Positions 8,519 to 18,748 of a DNA stretch of 64,000 nt are shown piece by piece. The stretch is taken from assembly GCA_963732415.1 (NCBI GenBank), contig CAVSZK010000012.1:62001-126000 (forward strand). The letters are read 5' to 3'. The first letter of the stretch is position 1. Each line of letters starts with the position of its first letter. Under the pieces are notes generated by a model. That model worked only from the letters and a program-made list of their open reading frames with translations, was not told the DNA's origin and ran no database searches. Source of the stretch: RPQJ01 sp963732415. Lineage in GTDB: Bacteria > Pseudomonadota > Gammaproteobacteria > Steroidobacterales > Steroidobacteraceae. The translations under genes and the position numbers were made by a program.

Positions 8519-9931
8519 ATGACTACTGCTGCCGACGTTCTCAAGATGATCAAGGAAAAGGAGGTCAAGTTCATCGACCTTCGTTTCACCGACACCAAGG
8601 GCAAGGAACAGCACGTCACCGTGCCGGACCGTATCGTCGACGAGGCCTTCTTCGAAGACGGCAAGGGCTTCGATGGTTCTTCGATCGCCGGCTGGAAGGG
8701 CATCCAGGAGTCCGACATGATCCTGATGCCGGATCCATCGACGGCGGTCCTCGATCCGTTTTTCGAGGAGACCACGCTCAACCTTCGCTGCGACATCGTC
8801 GAGCCGTCGAACATGCAGGGCTACGAGCGCTGTCCGCGCTCGGTCGGTAGGCGCGCCGAGGCCTACCTCAAGTCCACCGGCATCGCGGACGCCTCGATCT
8901 GGGGACCGGAAAACGAATTCTTCATCTTCGACAACGTGCGCCATGGCAGCTCGATGAACGGCTGTTTCTACGAGGTCGATTCCGGGCAGGGCGCATGGAA
9001 CTCCGGCGCGACGATGGAAGGCGGCAACCTCGGGCATCGCCCCGGTATCAAGGGCGGTTATTTCCCGGTGCCGCCCGTGGATGCGTACCAGGACCTGCGC
9101 ACGGCAATGTGCATGGCGATGGAAGAACTTGGCCTCAAGGTCGAGGTGCATCACTCGGAGGTCGCCACTGCAGGCCAGGCAGAGATCAACGTTTCGGCGA
9201 ACACGCTGGTGAAGAAGGCCGACGAGGTGCAGATCCTCAAGTACGCAATCCACAACGTGGCTGCGACCTACGGCAAGAGCGCGACGTTCATGCCAAAGCC
9301 GCTGGTCGGCGACAACGGCAACGGCATGCACGTGAACCAGTCGTTGTCGAAGGACGGCAAGAACATCTTCGGCGGCGACAAGTACGGCGGCCTGTCCGAG
9401 ACTGCGATCTACTACATCGGCGGCATCATCAAGCATGCCAGGGCGCTGAACGCGATCGCCAACGCGAGCACCAACAGCTACAAGCGGCTGGTGCCCGGAT
9501 TCGAGGCGCCGGTGATGCTCGCCTATTCGGCGCGCAACCGCTCGGCGTCGATCCGCATCCCGCACGTCATGAATCCGAAAGGCCGCCGCATCGAGGTGCG
9601 CTTCGCGGATTCCACCGCGAACCCGTACCTGTGCTTTGCAGCCATGCTGATGGCAGGCCTCGACGGCGTGAAGAACAAGATCCATCCGGGTGACCCGTCC
9701 GACAAGGACCTCTACGATCTCGAACCCGAGGAGGCGAAGCAGATCCCGACGGTCTGTCACTCGCTGGACATGGCGCTCGAGGCGTTGGACAAGGATCGCG
9801 GATTCCTGAAGGAAGGCGGCGTATTCACCGACGACGTGATCGACGCCTACATCGCGCTGAAGATGCAGGAAGTCACGCGCCTGCGGATGTCCACGCACCC
9901 GGTGGAGCTGGAGCTCTACTACAGCGTCTGA
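8519..9931 (+). CDS. glnA: Glutamine synthetase type I
   Basis: 470 residues, the length of the dodecameric GSI enzyme that makes glutamine from glutamate, ammonia and ATP in the cytoplasm. Visible signatures are GFDGSSIAGW near residue 50, the metal-ligand segment GPENEFFIF near 130, HHSEVATAGQAEINV near 210 and RNRSASIRIP near 340. Tyr399 in KDLYDLEPEE is the expected adenylylation site, so activity control by GlnE is likely. ATG 8519 follows GAGGAG at a six-base distance. Transcription is predicted to be driven by sigma-54 and NtrC, whose genes follow after one intervening gene. Confidence 0.97.
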   Translation: MTTAADVLKMIKEKEVKFIDLRFTDTKGKEQHVTVPDRIVDEAFFEDGKGFDGSSIAGWKGIQESDMILMPDPSTAVLDPFFEETTLNLRCDIVEPSNMQGYERCPRSVGRRAEAYLKSTGIADASIWGPENEFFIFDNVRHGSSMNGCFYEVDSGQGAWNSGATMEGGNLGHRPGIKGGYFPVPPVDAYQDLRTAMCMAMEELGLKVEVHHSEVATAGQAEINVSANTLVKKADEVQILKYAIHNVAATYGKSATFMPKPLVGDNGNGMHVNQSLSKDGKNIFGGDKYGGLSETAIYYIGGIIKHARALNAIANASTNSYKRLVPGFEAPVMLAYSARNRSASIRIPHVMNPKGRRIEVRFADSTANPYLCFAAMLMAGLDGVKNKIHPGDPSDKDLYDLEPEEAKQIPTVCHSLDMALEALDKDRGFLKEGGVFTDDVIDAYIALKMQEVTRLRMSTHPVELELYYSV

Positions 9932-9948
9932 CCGGCCTGCAGGTCCTG

Positions 9949-9976
9949 GCGCCGGGCGGCAGCGACCGCCCGGCGC
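9949..9976 (+). terminator. Strong GC hairpin after glnA
   Basis: An 11-base-pair perfect stem (GCGCCGGGCGG and its complement, six-base loop) begins 17 bases past the glnA stop. The following bases, AATTCC, lack a T-run, so it may attenuate or stabilise the glnA message rather than stop all transcription into ntrBC. Confidence 0.55.
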
Positions 9977-10060
9977 AATTCCAGCCTTCCCATGACGCGC
10001 GTCGCGAAATGGGGTGGCCCCTTTGCCAGCCGTGGGCCCCGGGAGCTATGCTCGAGCGTC

Positions 10061-10693
10061 ATGAAAATCCGATTTCCGCTGTTGGCATGTTGCCTGCTGG
10101 CCTTCGCTGTACAGGCCCAGGAGACCAAGGTCCAGATGTGGAAATGGACGGACGCGAACGGCGTCGTGCACTACTCGGACGTCCCCGGGCCGGGCGCGGT
10201 CCAGGTGGGTATAAGTGTTTCGCAGGGTCAGTCGGGTTCGGCGCCCCCGGCACGCAGCGCAGGCGAGGGCGAGGGCGGGAGCTACAGCGGCGAAGGCAAC
10301 GAAGACACTTCCAGTGCGTCGGATCAATCGTATACGTCGCTCCAGATCGTGAAGCCGGAAAACGGAGCCTCGTTTTTCGCGGCGGACTCCGTGGTGACCG
10401 TGCAGATCAACCCCAGTCCCGCACTGATGCCCGGGGACACTGTCCGGCTGTACCTGAACGGCGAACGGGTTGGCGACTCCAACACGGCGCTAGCTTACAC
10501 GCTGCAGAACGTGGTTCGCGGCGAGCACTCGCTCACTTCGGCGATTTACGACCGGCAGGGGAACGAAAGAATCCGCAGCCAGCCAGTCACGTTCTACATG
10601 AAGCAGCCCACGATCAATTCGCCGGCCGCCGTTGGTCCGAACGTGCCGCCAAACCCCGGACGACCGAGGCCGACGCCCCGCGGCGGCGGCTAG
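10061..10693 (+). CDS. DUF4124 domain exported protein
   Basis: 210 residues. A signal peptide (residues 1-20, ending VQAQ) leads into a DUF4124 motif, MWKWTDANGVVHYSDVPGPG, then a Gly/Ser/Glu linker and a beta-sandwich-like C-terminal half (residues about 95-190) with alternating hydrophobics resembling an Ig-like fold. The role is unknown. ATG 10061 is preferred over an upstream in-frame start because it gives a clean signal peptide, though no good ribosome site is seen. It lies between glnA and ntrB; as I recall, a DUF4124 gene occurs at this spot in other gammaproteobacteria too. Confidence 0.75.
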   Translation: MKIRFPLLACCLLAFAVQAQETKVQMWKWTDANGVVHYSDVPGPGAVQVGISVSQGQSGSAPPARSAGEGEGGSYSGEGNEDTSSASDQSYTSLQIVKPENGASFFAADSVVTVQINPSPALMPGDTVRLYLNGERVGDSNTALAYTLQNVVRGEHSLTSAIYDRQGNERIRSQPVTFYMKQPTINSPAAVGPNVPPNPGRPRPTPRGGG

Positions 10694-10799
10694 TCGTCCC
10701 GCGCGCCGCCGCCGATTCGCGGCGGGCTTGCGCCAGCAACGCCGGCATCCGGCATCCGTTCCGCTCGCGCAAGTCCGCGAACAGCTCCCGGGTGGCGTA

Positions 10800-11883
10800 G
10801 TGGCACCCGATCTCCGCAACACGAGCCCGCCGACGCAAGCAGCGGTTTGCGGACTGCTCGACGGCATGGCCACCAGCATCATCTGGCTCGACTGCGACGG
10901 TGCTGTGTTGCACCTGAACGAGCCGGCGGAGGACCTGCTGGGTGTCAGCCGCAATCATGCTGCGGGCCGTGGCATCCGCGAACTGCTCAGGACCAATGCC
11001 GAACTTGACGCCGTGATAACCCGCGCGCGCGCGGCGGGCGCCCAGTTCTCACGACGCGAGCTGCCGTTCGACGCCGGCCCCGGCACCGCTCCGCGAACCC
11101 TCGACGTAACGATCACGCCATACGACCCGCCCGGCCAATCCGGCGGCGTGATCGTCGAACTCGCCGACGTCACGCAGCACCAGCGGATCCTGCGCGAAAA
11201 TGCCCTGCTCACTCAGCTCGGCGGCAGCCGCGCGATGGTCCGGCAGCTCGCGCACGAGATCAAGAATCCGCTCGGCGGCCTGCGCGGGGCGGCGCAGTTG
11301 CTGGAGCGACAATTGAAGGACCGAGCGCTTCACGAATACACCACCGTCATCATCAGCGAGGCCGACCGGCTGGCCGCGTTGGTCGATGCGCTGCTGGGGC
11401 CCGGCCAGCCACCGCGCAAGGAGCCGGTCAACATCCACGAACTGGTGCAGCACGTCGGCCACCTGCTTGCGGCAGAGGCGCCGACGGGTGTGGCCATCGA
11501 GCGCGACTACGATCCCAGCCTTCCGCGGCTCAGGCTCGACCGCAACCAGGTGATACAGGCGCTGCTGAACCTCGGCCGTAACGCGATCCAGGCCGTGGGT
11601 TCGCACGGCCGCATCGTGCTGCGGACGCGAGCACTGACAAATGCAAGCATCGGCAGCCGTCGTTATCGCGTGGTCGCGAGCATCCAGGTCGAAGACGACG
11701 GTCCCGGCGTACCCGCGGAGCTCAAGGACACGGTGTTCTACCCGCTGGTCACTGGTCGCCAGGGCGGCACGGGGCTCGGACTGGCCGTTGCACAGGACCT
11801 CGTCGGGCGGCACGACGGCCTGATCGAGTTCGACAGTCGCGCTGGCCACACCATATTCACCATCCTGCTTCCTTTCGACAGCC

Positions 11884-11906
<23 letters not shown>
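10800..11906 (+). CDS. ntrB: Nitrogen regulation sensor kinase NtrB
   Basis: A cytoplasmic histidine kinase that phosphorylates NtrC when nitrogen is short and is switched by PII. It carries a PAS domain (about residues 20-130), the dimerisation and phosphoacceptor motif RQLAHEIKNPLGGLRGAAQL, and a GHKL ATPase domain with NLGRNAIQAVG, VEDDGPGVP and GGTGLGLAVAQDL. The motifs read very like enteric GlnL. Start is uncertain: GTG 10800 (368 residues) gives the right N-terminal length; ATG 10866 (346 residues) is the alternative, and a longer open frame reaches back to 10632 inside the DUF4124 gene. The end overlaps ntrC by 23 bases. Confidence 0.93.
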
Positions 11907-13281
<1,375 letters not shown>

Positions 13282-13321
13282 GATGAATTGTTTTTCGATT
13301 GCGCGTGTCTAATCGCGGTAA

Positions 13322-14038
13322 ATGCTTCCCCCCTCCCCAGCCGACCTGATCCGCACCGAGGCCCTGACCCGTCGTTATCGCATGGGGAGCGAGACCATCG
13401 AGGCACTGCGCGGCGTCAATCTGCTGATCCGCCGCGGCGACTACGCGGCGATCATGGGGCCGTCGGGCTGCGGCAAGTCCACGCTGATGAACCTGATCGG
13501 CTGCCTCGATACCCCGGACGAGGGCAGCTACTGGCTGGATGGGCAACTGGTGTCGGACATGGGCGACCGGGCCCTGGCCCGCGCGCGCAATCGATCGATC
13601 GGCTTCGTCTTCCAGTCTTTCGCCCTGTTGCCACGCGCGACGGCGCTGCAGAACGTCGAGTTGCCCCTCGTCTATGCACAGGTCGCACGACGAGAGCGGC
13701 TGCGCCGGGCCGCCGAGGCACTCGAACGGGTCGGGCTCGCCGGCCGGTCCAGGCATCGGCCAGCGGAGCTCTCTGGAGGCCAGCGGCAGCGCGTCGCGAT
13801 TGCCCGCGCAATTGTCACCAACCCCAGCCTGCTGCTCGCCGACGAGCCGACCGGCAATCTCGATACCACGACCGGCGAGGAAATCCTCGCTCTGTTCGAC
13901 GACCTCCACCGTGCCGGTAACAGCCTCATCGTCGTCACGCACGACGCGGGCGTGGCTGCCCGCGCCAGCCGCGTGCTGCAGATGCTGGACGGCAGGATCG
14001 AGGATGATACGCAGGCACCCACGGAAACGGCCCCATGA
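13322..14038 (+). CDS. ABC exporter ATP-binding protein (MacB/LolD type)
   Basis: 238 residues of a single nucleotide-binding domain: Walker A GPSGCGKS at 46-53, the Q-loop FQSF, signature LSGGQRQR, Walker B LLLADEP and the H-loop VVTHD. LPRATALQNVELPLVYA is typical of the MacB/LolD/FtsE group. In E. coli MacB this domain is fused to the permease; here it is a separate gene. Its stop overlaps the start of the next gene (ATGA). With the adaptor and permease that follow it should power export of a drug, peptide or lipid across the envelope. Confidence 0.9.
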   Translation: MLPPSPADLIRTEALTRRYRMGSETIEALRGVNLLIRRGDYAAIMGPSGCGKSTLMNLIGCLDTPDEGSYWLDGQLVSDMGDRALARARNRSIGFVFQSFALLPRATALQNVELPLVYAQVARRERLRRAAEALERVGLAGRSRHRPAELSGGQRQRVAIARAIVTNPSLLLADEPTGNLDTTTGEEILALFDDLHRAGNSLIVVTHDAGVAARASRVLQMLDGRIEDDTQAPTETAP

Positions 14039-15372
14039 AACCCAGACGCCCAGCCCTGGCCCTGATCACGTTCCTGCTCGCCGCCTGTGGCCAAGGGCAG
14101 CCGCCAGCCGCGGACCTGAGATACGACACCGCCACGGTGGAAAAGCGCCCGCTGCTGCTGACCGTCGAAGCCACCGGCGTGATCGAGCCGATCGAGACCG
14201 TCGAGATCAAGTCGAAGGCGTCGGGCGAGATCCTCGAACTGGCGGCGGACACCGGCGACACGGTGAAGGCCGGCGCGCTTCTCGCGCGCATCGATCCGCG
14301 CACGCCACGCAATCGCCTCGACCAGGCAGCCGCCGAGCTGAAAGCCGCCCAGGCCAAGTCCGCGAACGCGCAGAGCCAGCTCGCGCGCGGCCAGAAGCTG
14401 CTGGTCAATGCATGGATCAACCAGGCCGACTACGACAAGCTGGTGCTCGATGCCGCAACGGCTACATCCGAGGTCGTCACCGCACGCATCGCGGTGGACA
14501 ACGCGCGTATCGCGCTCGACGACACGGAGGTCCGGGCCCCTGTCGAAGGGACCATCCTCGCCAAGAAGGTTGAACGTGGCCAGGTTATCTCGTCCCCGAC
14601 CATGGACGTCGGCGGAGGCACGCTGCTCCTCACCATGGCGGACCTGTCCCGTGTGCAGGCCAGGGTGCGGGTGGACGAGACCGACCTTGGCAAGATCGCA
14701 GCAGGAATGCCCGCGGAAATCAGGGTTGCATCGTTCCCCGGCAAGCGCTTCGAGGGCAAGATCGAGAAGATCGAACCGCAGGCAATCGTCGAGCAGAACG
14801 TCACGCTGTTCCCGGTGCTGATCTCGCTCGGTAACGACGAGCGCCTGCTGCGACCCGGCATGAACGTGGACGTGAAATTCGAGGTCGCGCGCCGTGACAG
14901 CGTGCTGACCATACCGGTCACCGCCCTGCGGACGGAGCGCGACGTGGAAACAACGGCGTCCATCACCGGGTTGGACCCCGCGGTAATCCGTGCCGCACTC
15001 GACAAGGGCGCCGAGGATGCGGTTGGTTCGAAGGAAGGCTCGGCGCGCGAAAGCGCCTCCCGATTCGGCGGGGGATTCTGGGTCGTGGTCGATCGCAAGG
15101 GCATGCTCGAAGCCGTACCGATCGTCACCGGGATCACCGATCTCGATCGGGTGGAAATCGTCGCAGGACTCCAGCAGGGCGAGTCCGTGCTGGTGCTGCC
15201 AAGCTCGAGCCTGGTCGAGTCGCAGGAGCGGCTGCAGAACTTCGTTCGCTCGCGCGGCGGAATCCCGGGCATCACGCAGCAGCAAGGGTCGTCGGGTACG
15301 CGCGAGACGGGCGCGGCCGGTCAGCGCGGCAAGCCGGCGGGGCCAGAGCCGAACGACCGGCCCGCACCCTGA
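14035..15372 (+). CDS. Periplasmic adaptor (MacA-like membrane-fusion lipoprotein)
   Basis: 445 residues. The N-terminus ends in a lipobox, LLAAC (Cys18), so it is probably lipid-anchored. A barrel-sandwich half motif (VEIKSKASGEILELAADTGD) precedes a helical hairpin with an Ala/Gln/Asn-rich stretch, then the second half (APVEGTILAKKVERGQVIS) and a beta-barrel. An unusual acidic/Ser-rich stretch at about residues 305-350 interrupts the membrane-proximal part. It would link the inner-membrane ABC permease to an outer-membrane channel; no TolC-type gene is nearby. Confidence 0.88.
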   Translation: MKPRRPALALITFLLAACGQGQPPAADLRYDTATVEKRPLLLTVEATGVIEPIETVEIKSKASGEILELAADTGDTVKAGALLARIDPRTPRNRLDQAAAELKAAQAKSANAQSQLARGQKLLVNAWINQADYDKLVLDAATATSEVVTARIAVDNARIALDDTEVRAPVEGTILAKKVERGQVISSPTMDVGGGTLLLTMADLSRVQARVRVDETDLGKIAAGMPAEIRVASFPGKRFEGKIEKIEPQAIVEQNVTLFPVLISLGNDERLLRPGMNVDVKFEVARRDSVLTIPVTALRTERDVETTASITGLDPAVIRAALDKGAEDAVGSKEGSARESASRFGGGFWVVVDRKGMLEAVPIVTGITDLDRVEIVAGLQQGESVLVLPSSSLVESQERLQNFVRSRGGIPGITQQQGSSGTRETGAAGQRGKPAGPEPNDRPAP

Positions 15373-15391
15373 CATTATCGGAGTCCCGGGT

Positions 15392-16591
15392 ATGGAAACA
15401 CTTCGAGTTGCCTTCACGTCTATCCGCGGCAGCCTGTTTCGCGCTGCGCTGACGATGCTCGGCGTGATCATCGGCGTCGCCGCCGTCATCGCCATGCTGG
15501 CACTCGGGACGGGCGCGCAACGGGCGATCGACGAACAGCTCCAGTCGCTGGGGGCGAATGTGCTCACCGTCAACACCTGGATGCGGTTCGCGCAGGGAGT
15601 CGCGCGCGACCAGCCGGTGCTCACGACCGATGACGCGGAAGCGCTGCGCGAGGGCGCGCGCAATGTCTCGGCCGTGGCTCCCGAGCAATCGTCGCGCCAG
15701 CAGGTGAAGCTCGGCAACCGCAACGTGAACCTGAGCGTGATTGGCACCACGCCGGAGCACATGGTCGTGAACGGATACACGCTGCTCGCGGGCCGGATGT
15801 TGAACGCCAACGACGACGCGAGCCACGCCAGGGTTGCGGTTGTCGGCGGCGAGGTACCTGAGCAGCTGCAGGTGGATCCCCGTGACCTGGTCGGCCGGCA
15901 GATCCTGGTCAAGGCAGTCCCGTTCGAGGTGATCGGTGTTTACGAAAAGAAGGGCTCATCCGGTCCACGTAATTCCGACGACGACGTGTTCATCCCGATC
16001 CGCACCTCCCGCTATCGCGTCACCGGCGATGACAAGCTTCAGTCGATCGCGGTGCAGGTGGCCCCGGGCGTCGAACTCGCGCGCGCGATGGTCGAGGTCG
16101 AGCGCGTCCTTCGGCGCAAGCACGGGCTGGCACCCGGGGTCGACAACGACTTTTCCATCATCGATCGCAAGCAGTTCCTCGCGACCCAGCAGCAGACCAC
16201 TGAAATCCTCGGGTTCCTGCTGGCGGGGATAGCAGGCGTCAGCCTCGTCGTCGGCGGCATCGGCATCATGAACATCATGCTGGTCACGGTGACCGAGCGA
16301 ACTCGTGAAATCGGCATACGCAAGGCGCTCGGGGCCACGCGGGGAAACATCCTCGCGCAGTTCCTGGTCGAGAGCCTGGTGCTGTGCCTGCTCGGTGGGG
16401 CGCTGGGGATGCTGCTCGGCACCGGTGTCGCGAGGGCATTCACCAGGCTCGCGGGCTGGCAGACCTACGTCACGCTTGATGCACTCGCGCTCGCCTTTGG
16501 CTTCAGCGCGGCAGTCGGACTGCTTTTCGGCCTGTGGCCTGCCTGGCGCGCAGCCTCGCTCGATCCGATCGAGGCGCTCCGGCACGAGTGA
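15392..16591 (+). CDS. MacB-like ABC transporter permease
   Basis: 399 residues with the MacB permease shape: one N-terminal membrane helix (RAALTMLGVIIGVAAVIAM), a large periplasmic domain (residues about 50-270), then three helices including VVGGIGIMNIMLVTVTERTREIGIRKALGA with the coupling segment. It works with the ATPase and adaptor just upstream; ATG 15392 lies 20 bases after the adaptor stop. The gene converges on pyrD with a nine-base gap. Confidence 0.9.
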   Translation: METLRVAFTSIRGSLFRAALTMLGVIIGVAAVIAMLALGTGAQRAIDEQLQSLGANVLTVNTWMRFAQGVARDQPVLTTDDAEALREGARNVSAVAPEQSSRQQVKLGNRNVNLSVIGTTPEHMVVNGYTLLAGRMLNANDDASHARVAVVGGEVPEQLQVDPRDLVGRQILVKAVPFEVIGVYEKKGSSGPRNSDDDVFIPIRTSRYRVTGDDKLQSIAVQVAPGVELARAMVEVERVLRRKHGLAPGVDNDFSIIDRKQFLATQQQTTEILGFLLAGIAGVSLVVGGIGIMNIMLVTVTERTREIGIRKALGATRGNILAQFLVESLVLCLLGGALGMLLGTGVARAFTRLAGWQTYVTLDALALAFGFSAAVGLLFGLWPAWRAASLDPIEALRHE

Positions 16592-16596
16592 CGAGC

Positions 16597-16608
16597 ACTG
16601 CTAGCAGT
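16597..16608. repeat. 12-base perfect palindrome at a convergent gene junction
   Basis: ACTGCTAGCAGT spans the gap between the MacB-like permease and pyrD stops. No T-runs flank it, so termination is not evident. Confidence 0.35.
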
Positions 16609-17572
16609 AGCAGGCCTCGATGGGCTTTTTCAGCACGTCCAGTGATCCTACCAGTTCACCGACAGACGTCATTCGATTCGCGGCGAGGTACTCCGCGACG
16701 CCGGCGTTGATCTTCGTGCAGACCAGCGGGTCGTAGAAGAGCGCGGTGCCGACACCCACGGTCGTCGCGCCGGCGATGATGAATTCGAGCGCGTCCTCGG
16801 CCGTCTGGATTCCGCCCTGCCCGATGATCGGGATGCCGAGCGGCCTCGCAACGTCCGCCACCTGCATCACCTTGAGCAGCGCGATCGGCTTGATGGCGGG
16901 ACCGGACAGCCCGCCCTGCACGTTGCCGATGACCGGTTGCCGCGTCTTCACGTCGATGGCCATGCCCATCATCGTGTTGATCACGGCGAGCGCATCGCTG
17001 CCCGCCTCGATGCAGACTCGCGCGCTTTCGCGGATGTCGGTCTGGTTCGGTGAGAGCTTGGTGATCAGCGGCTTCTTCGTCACCGCGCGACATGCGGCTA
17101 CCACGCGCGCCGACATCTCCGGCACGTTGCCGAACTGCACGCCGCCTTCCTTGACGTTCGGACAGGAAATGTTGATCTCCATCGCGTCGATTGGCGAATC
17201 GTCGAAGCGGCGCGTGACCTCGACGTACTCGTCGATGGTGGAGCCGCAGACATTGGCGAAGAAGCGCGTTTCTGTGAAATCGAGTGTCGGCAGGATCCGA
17301 TCGACGACATTGTCGACGCCGGGGTTCTGCAGCCCGATCGCATTCAACATGCCCATCGGCGTCTCGTAGACGCGATGCGGCGGATTGCCGAGCCGCGGCG
17401 TGCCCGTCGTGCCCTTGAGCACGATCGCGCCGACCTGGGTGTTGGAAAATCCCTCCACGCGCGTGTATTCCTCGCCAAAGCCGACACAGCCGGAGAGCAG
17501 CACGATCGGCGAGGCGAGACGCAGGCCGCAGAAATCGACGGCCAGGGAGGGCGGCAACGCGGAAGAGGACAT
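16601..17572 (-). CDS. pyrD: Dihydroorotate dehydrogenase, class 1B-like catalytic subunit
   Basis: 323 residues of the FMN-binding PyrD barrel that oxidises dihydroorotate to orotate in pyrimidine synthesis. The active-site segment MEINISCPNVKEGGVQFG has a catalytic Cys, as in class 1 enzymes, where class 2 membrane enzymes have Ser. GLSGPAIKPIAL and GQGGIQTAEDALEFIIAGA are FMN-phosphate motifs. ATG 17572 is preferred to an in-frame start at 17605 because it matches the family N-terminus. Class 1B enzymes normally need the PyrK iron-sulfur subunit, and no pyrK is visible here, so the electron partner is unknown. A related dihydropyrimidine dehydrogenase subunit is less likely. Confidence 0.85.
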   Translation of the reverse strand: MSSSALPPSLAVDFCGLRLASPIVLLSGCVGFGEEYTRVEGFSNTQVGAIVLKGTTGTPRLGNPPHRVYETPMGMLNAIGLQNPGVDNVVDRILPTLDFTETRFFANVCGSTIDEYVEVTRRFDDSPIDAMEINISCPNVKEGGVQFGNVPEMSARVVAACRAVTKKPLITKLSPNQTDIRESARVCIEAGSDALAVINTMMGMAIDVKTRQPVIGNVQGGLSGPAIKPIALLKVMQVADVARPLGIPIIGQGGIQTAEDALEFIIAGATTVGVGTALFYDPLVCTKINAGVAEYLAANRMTSVGELVGSLDVLKKPIEACYC

Positions 17573-17605
17573 GCCCGCAATTCTATGCGGAAAGCGGCAG
17601 TTCAA

Positions 17606-17655
17606 CAGGGGACATTCTCCTGTTCCGCGGTCCAGGAAAAGGACAATGTCCCCTG
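17606..17655. repeat. REP-like inverted repeat
   Basis: Arms CAGGGGACATT (17606-17616) and AATGTCCCCTG (17645-17655) are perfect inverted copies around a 28-base loop that itself holds CCTG and CAGG. It sits between pyrD and the CBS-protein gene. The GGGGACATTCTCC core recurs in reverse orientation near 47.66-47.71 kb, so this is a dispersed element and not a simple hairpin. Confidence 0.7.
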
Positions 17656-17659
17656 CCGG

Positions 17660-18088
17660 TCAGCCGGCGATGAACTTCTCCAGGTGCTCGATCGTCTGCT
17701 GCTGCTCCTCGATCACCGCGCGCACCAGGTCGCCGATCGAGACCATGCCGACCATGACGCCGTCCTCGACCACCGGCAGGTGGCGGATGCGCTTCTCGGT
17801 CATGATCTCCATGCAGTGCTGCACGTTATCGCTGGGCTGCACCGTGACGACTGGCGCGGACATGATCTGCCGGATGAACGTCTGGGCCGAGGCGCGCCCG
17901 AGCAGCGCAACTTTGCGCGCGTAATCACGCTCCGACACCAGGCCCACGAGTTGGCCGCCGCTCAGTACGGGCAGGGCACCGACCCGACGGTCCGCCATGA
18001 CCCGGATCGCCTCGAGTACAGGCTGGTCGGCGTCAACGGACCAGACGTCCTTGCCTTTGCGGTCGAGCAGATGGCTTACGAGAATCAT
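17660..18088 (-). CDS. CBS-pair domain protein
   Basis: 142 residues made almost wholly of two CBS motifs (residues about 8-65 and 75-130), the fold that binds adenine nucleotides as an energy sensor. The signature segments are AIRVMADRRVGALPVL and CMEIMTEKRIRHLPVV. There is no partner domain, so it is a stand-alone CBS protein. ATG 18088 has GGAGGAA seven bases upstream; a longer in-frame start at 18244 would cross trmL and is rejected. Confidence 0.9.
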   Translation of the reverse strand: MILVSHLLDRKGKDVWSVDADQPVLEAIRVMADRRVGALPVLSGGQLVGLVSERDYARKVALLGRASAQTFIRQIMSAPVVTVQPSDNVQHCMEIMTEKRIRHLPVVEDGVMVGMVSIGDLVRAVIEEQQQTIEHLEKFIAG

Positions 18089-18204
18089 CGTCGGGTTCCT
18101 CCGAATGGAACTCGGGGAGGTCTGCGGGGATTCTAAACCCATGTCGGCCGGGATCGCTGCCGCAACTTGCGGAGCCGGCTGGCGCGCGCCACGATCGGGC
18201 GGCC

Positions 18205-18669
18205 ATGTTGCACGTAGTCCTGCACGAGCCCGAGATTCCGCCAAATACCGGCAATATCATCCGGCTATGCGCCAACACCGGCGCGCGGCTGCACCTGGTC
18301 CAGCCGCTGGGGTTTCACCTCGACGATCGCGCCGTGCGTCGCGCCGGCCTCGACTACCGTGAACTGGCCGATGTCAGCGTCCACGCGAGCCTGGAAGCCT
18401 GCTTCGACTCCCTGGGCCACCCGCGGTGGTTCGCTTTTTCCACCCGGTCCACAGCTACCCACGACTCCGCCAGTTATCGGGCTGGGGACGTGCTGGTGTT
18501 CGGCGCGGAGACCCGCGGCTTGCCGCCGGCGGTGCTCGATGCCTGTGCGGAGGAGCGGCGGTTGCGGATCCCGATGCTCGCGGGTGCGCGCAGCATGAAT
18601 CTCTCGAATGCGGTAGCCGTCGCGGTGTACGAAGCCTGGCGGCAACTCGGGTACGGCGGGGCCGCCTGA
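18205..18669 (+). CDS. trmL: tRNA (cytidine/uridine-34 2'-O)-methyltransferase TrmL
   Basis: 154 residues of the SPOUT (trefoil-knot) methyltransferase fold. HEPEIPPNTGNIIRLCANTG, the VFGAETRGLP motif and the knot-forming SMNLSNAVAVAVYEAWRQ are diagnostic for TrmL, which methylates the wobble ribose of leucine tRNAs using SAM. It lies tail to tail with gpsA. In E. coli, trmL is also near gpsA and secB, so the neighbourhood supports the call. Confidence 0.95.
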   Translation: MLHVVLHEPEIPPNTGNIIRLCANTGARLHLVQPLGFHLDDRAVRRAGLDYRELADVSVHASLEACFDSLGHPRWFAFSTRSTATHDSASYRAGDVLVFGAETRGLPPAVLDACAEERRLRIPMLAGARSMNLSNAVAVAVYEAWRQLGYGGAA

Positions 18670-18748
18670 CGGACGACCTGCAGCGGGGGCTGCGCAGTTG
18701 CAGTTCCTGTCATCGGGCCCGCAATCGACGGCCAGGAGTCGTCTTCCG

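Noticed and set aside
13672..15912. A 746-codon minus-strand frame opposite the MacAB-like genes
   Set aside because: Antisense to three genes with clear motifs; its translation has no motif of its own.
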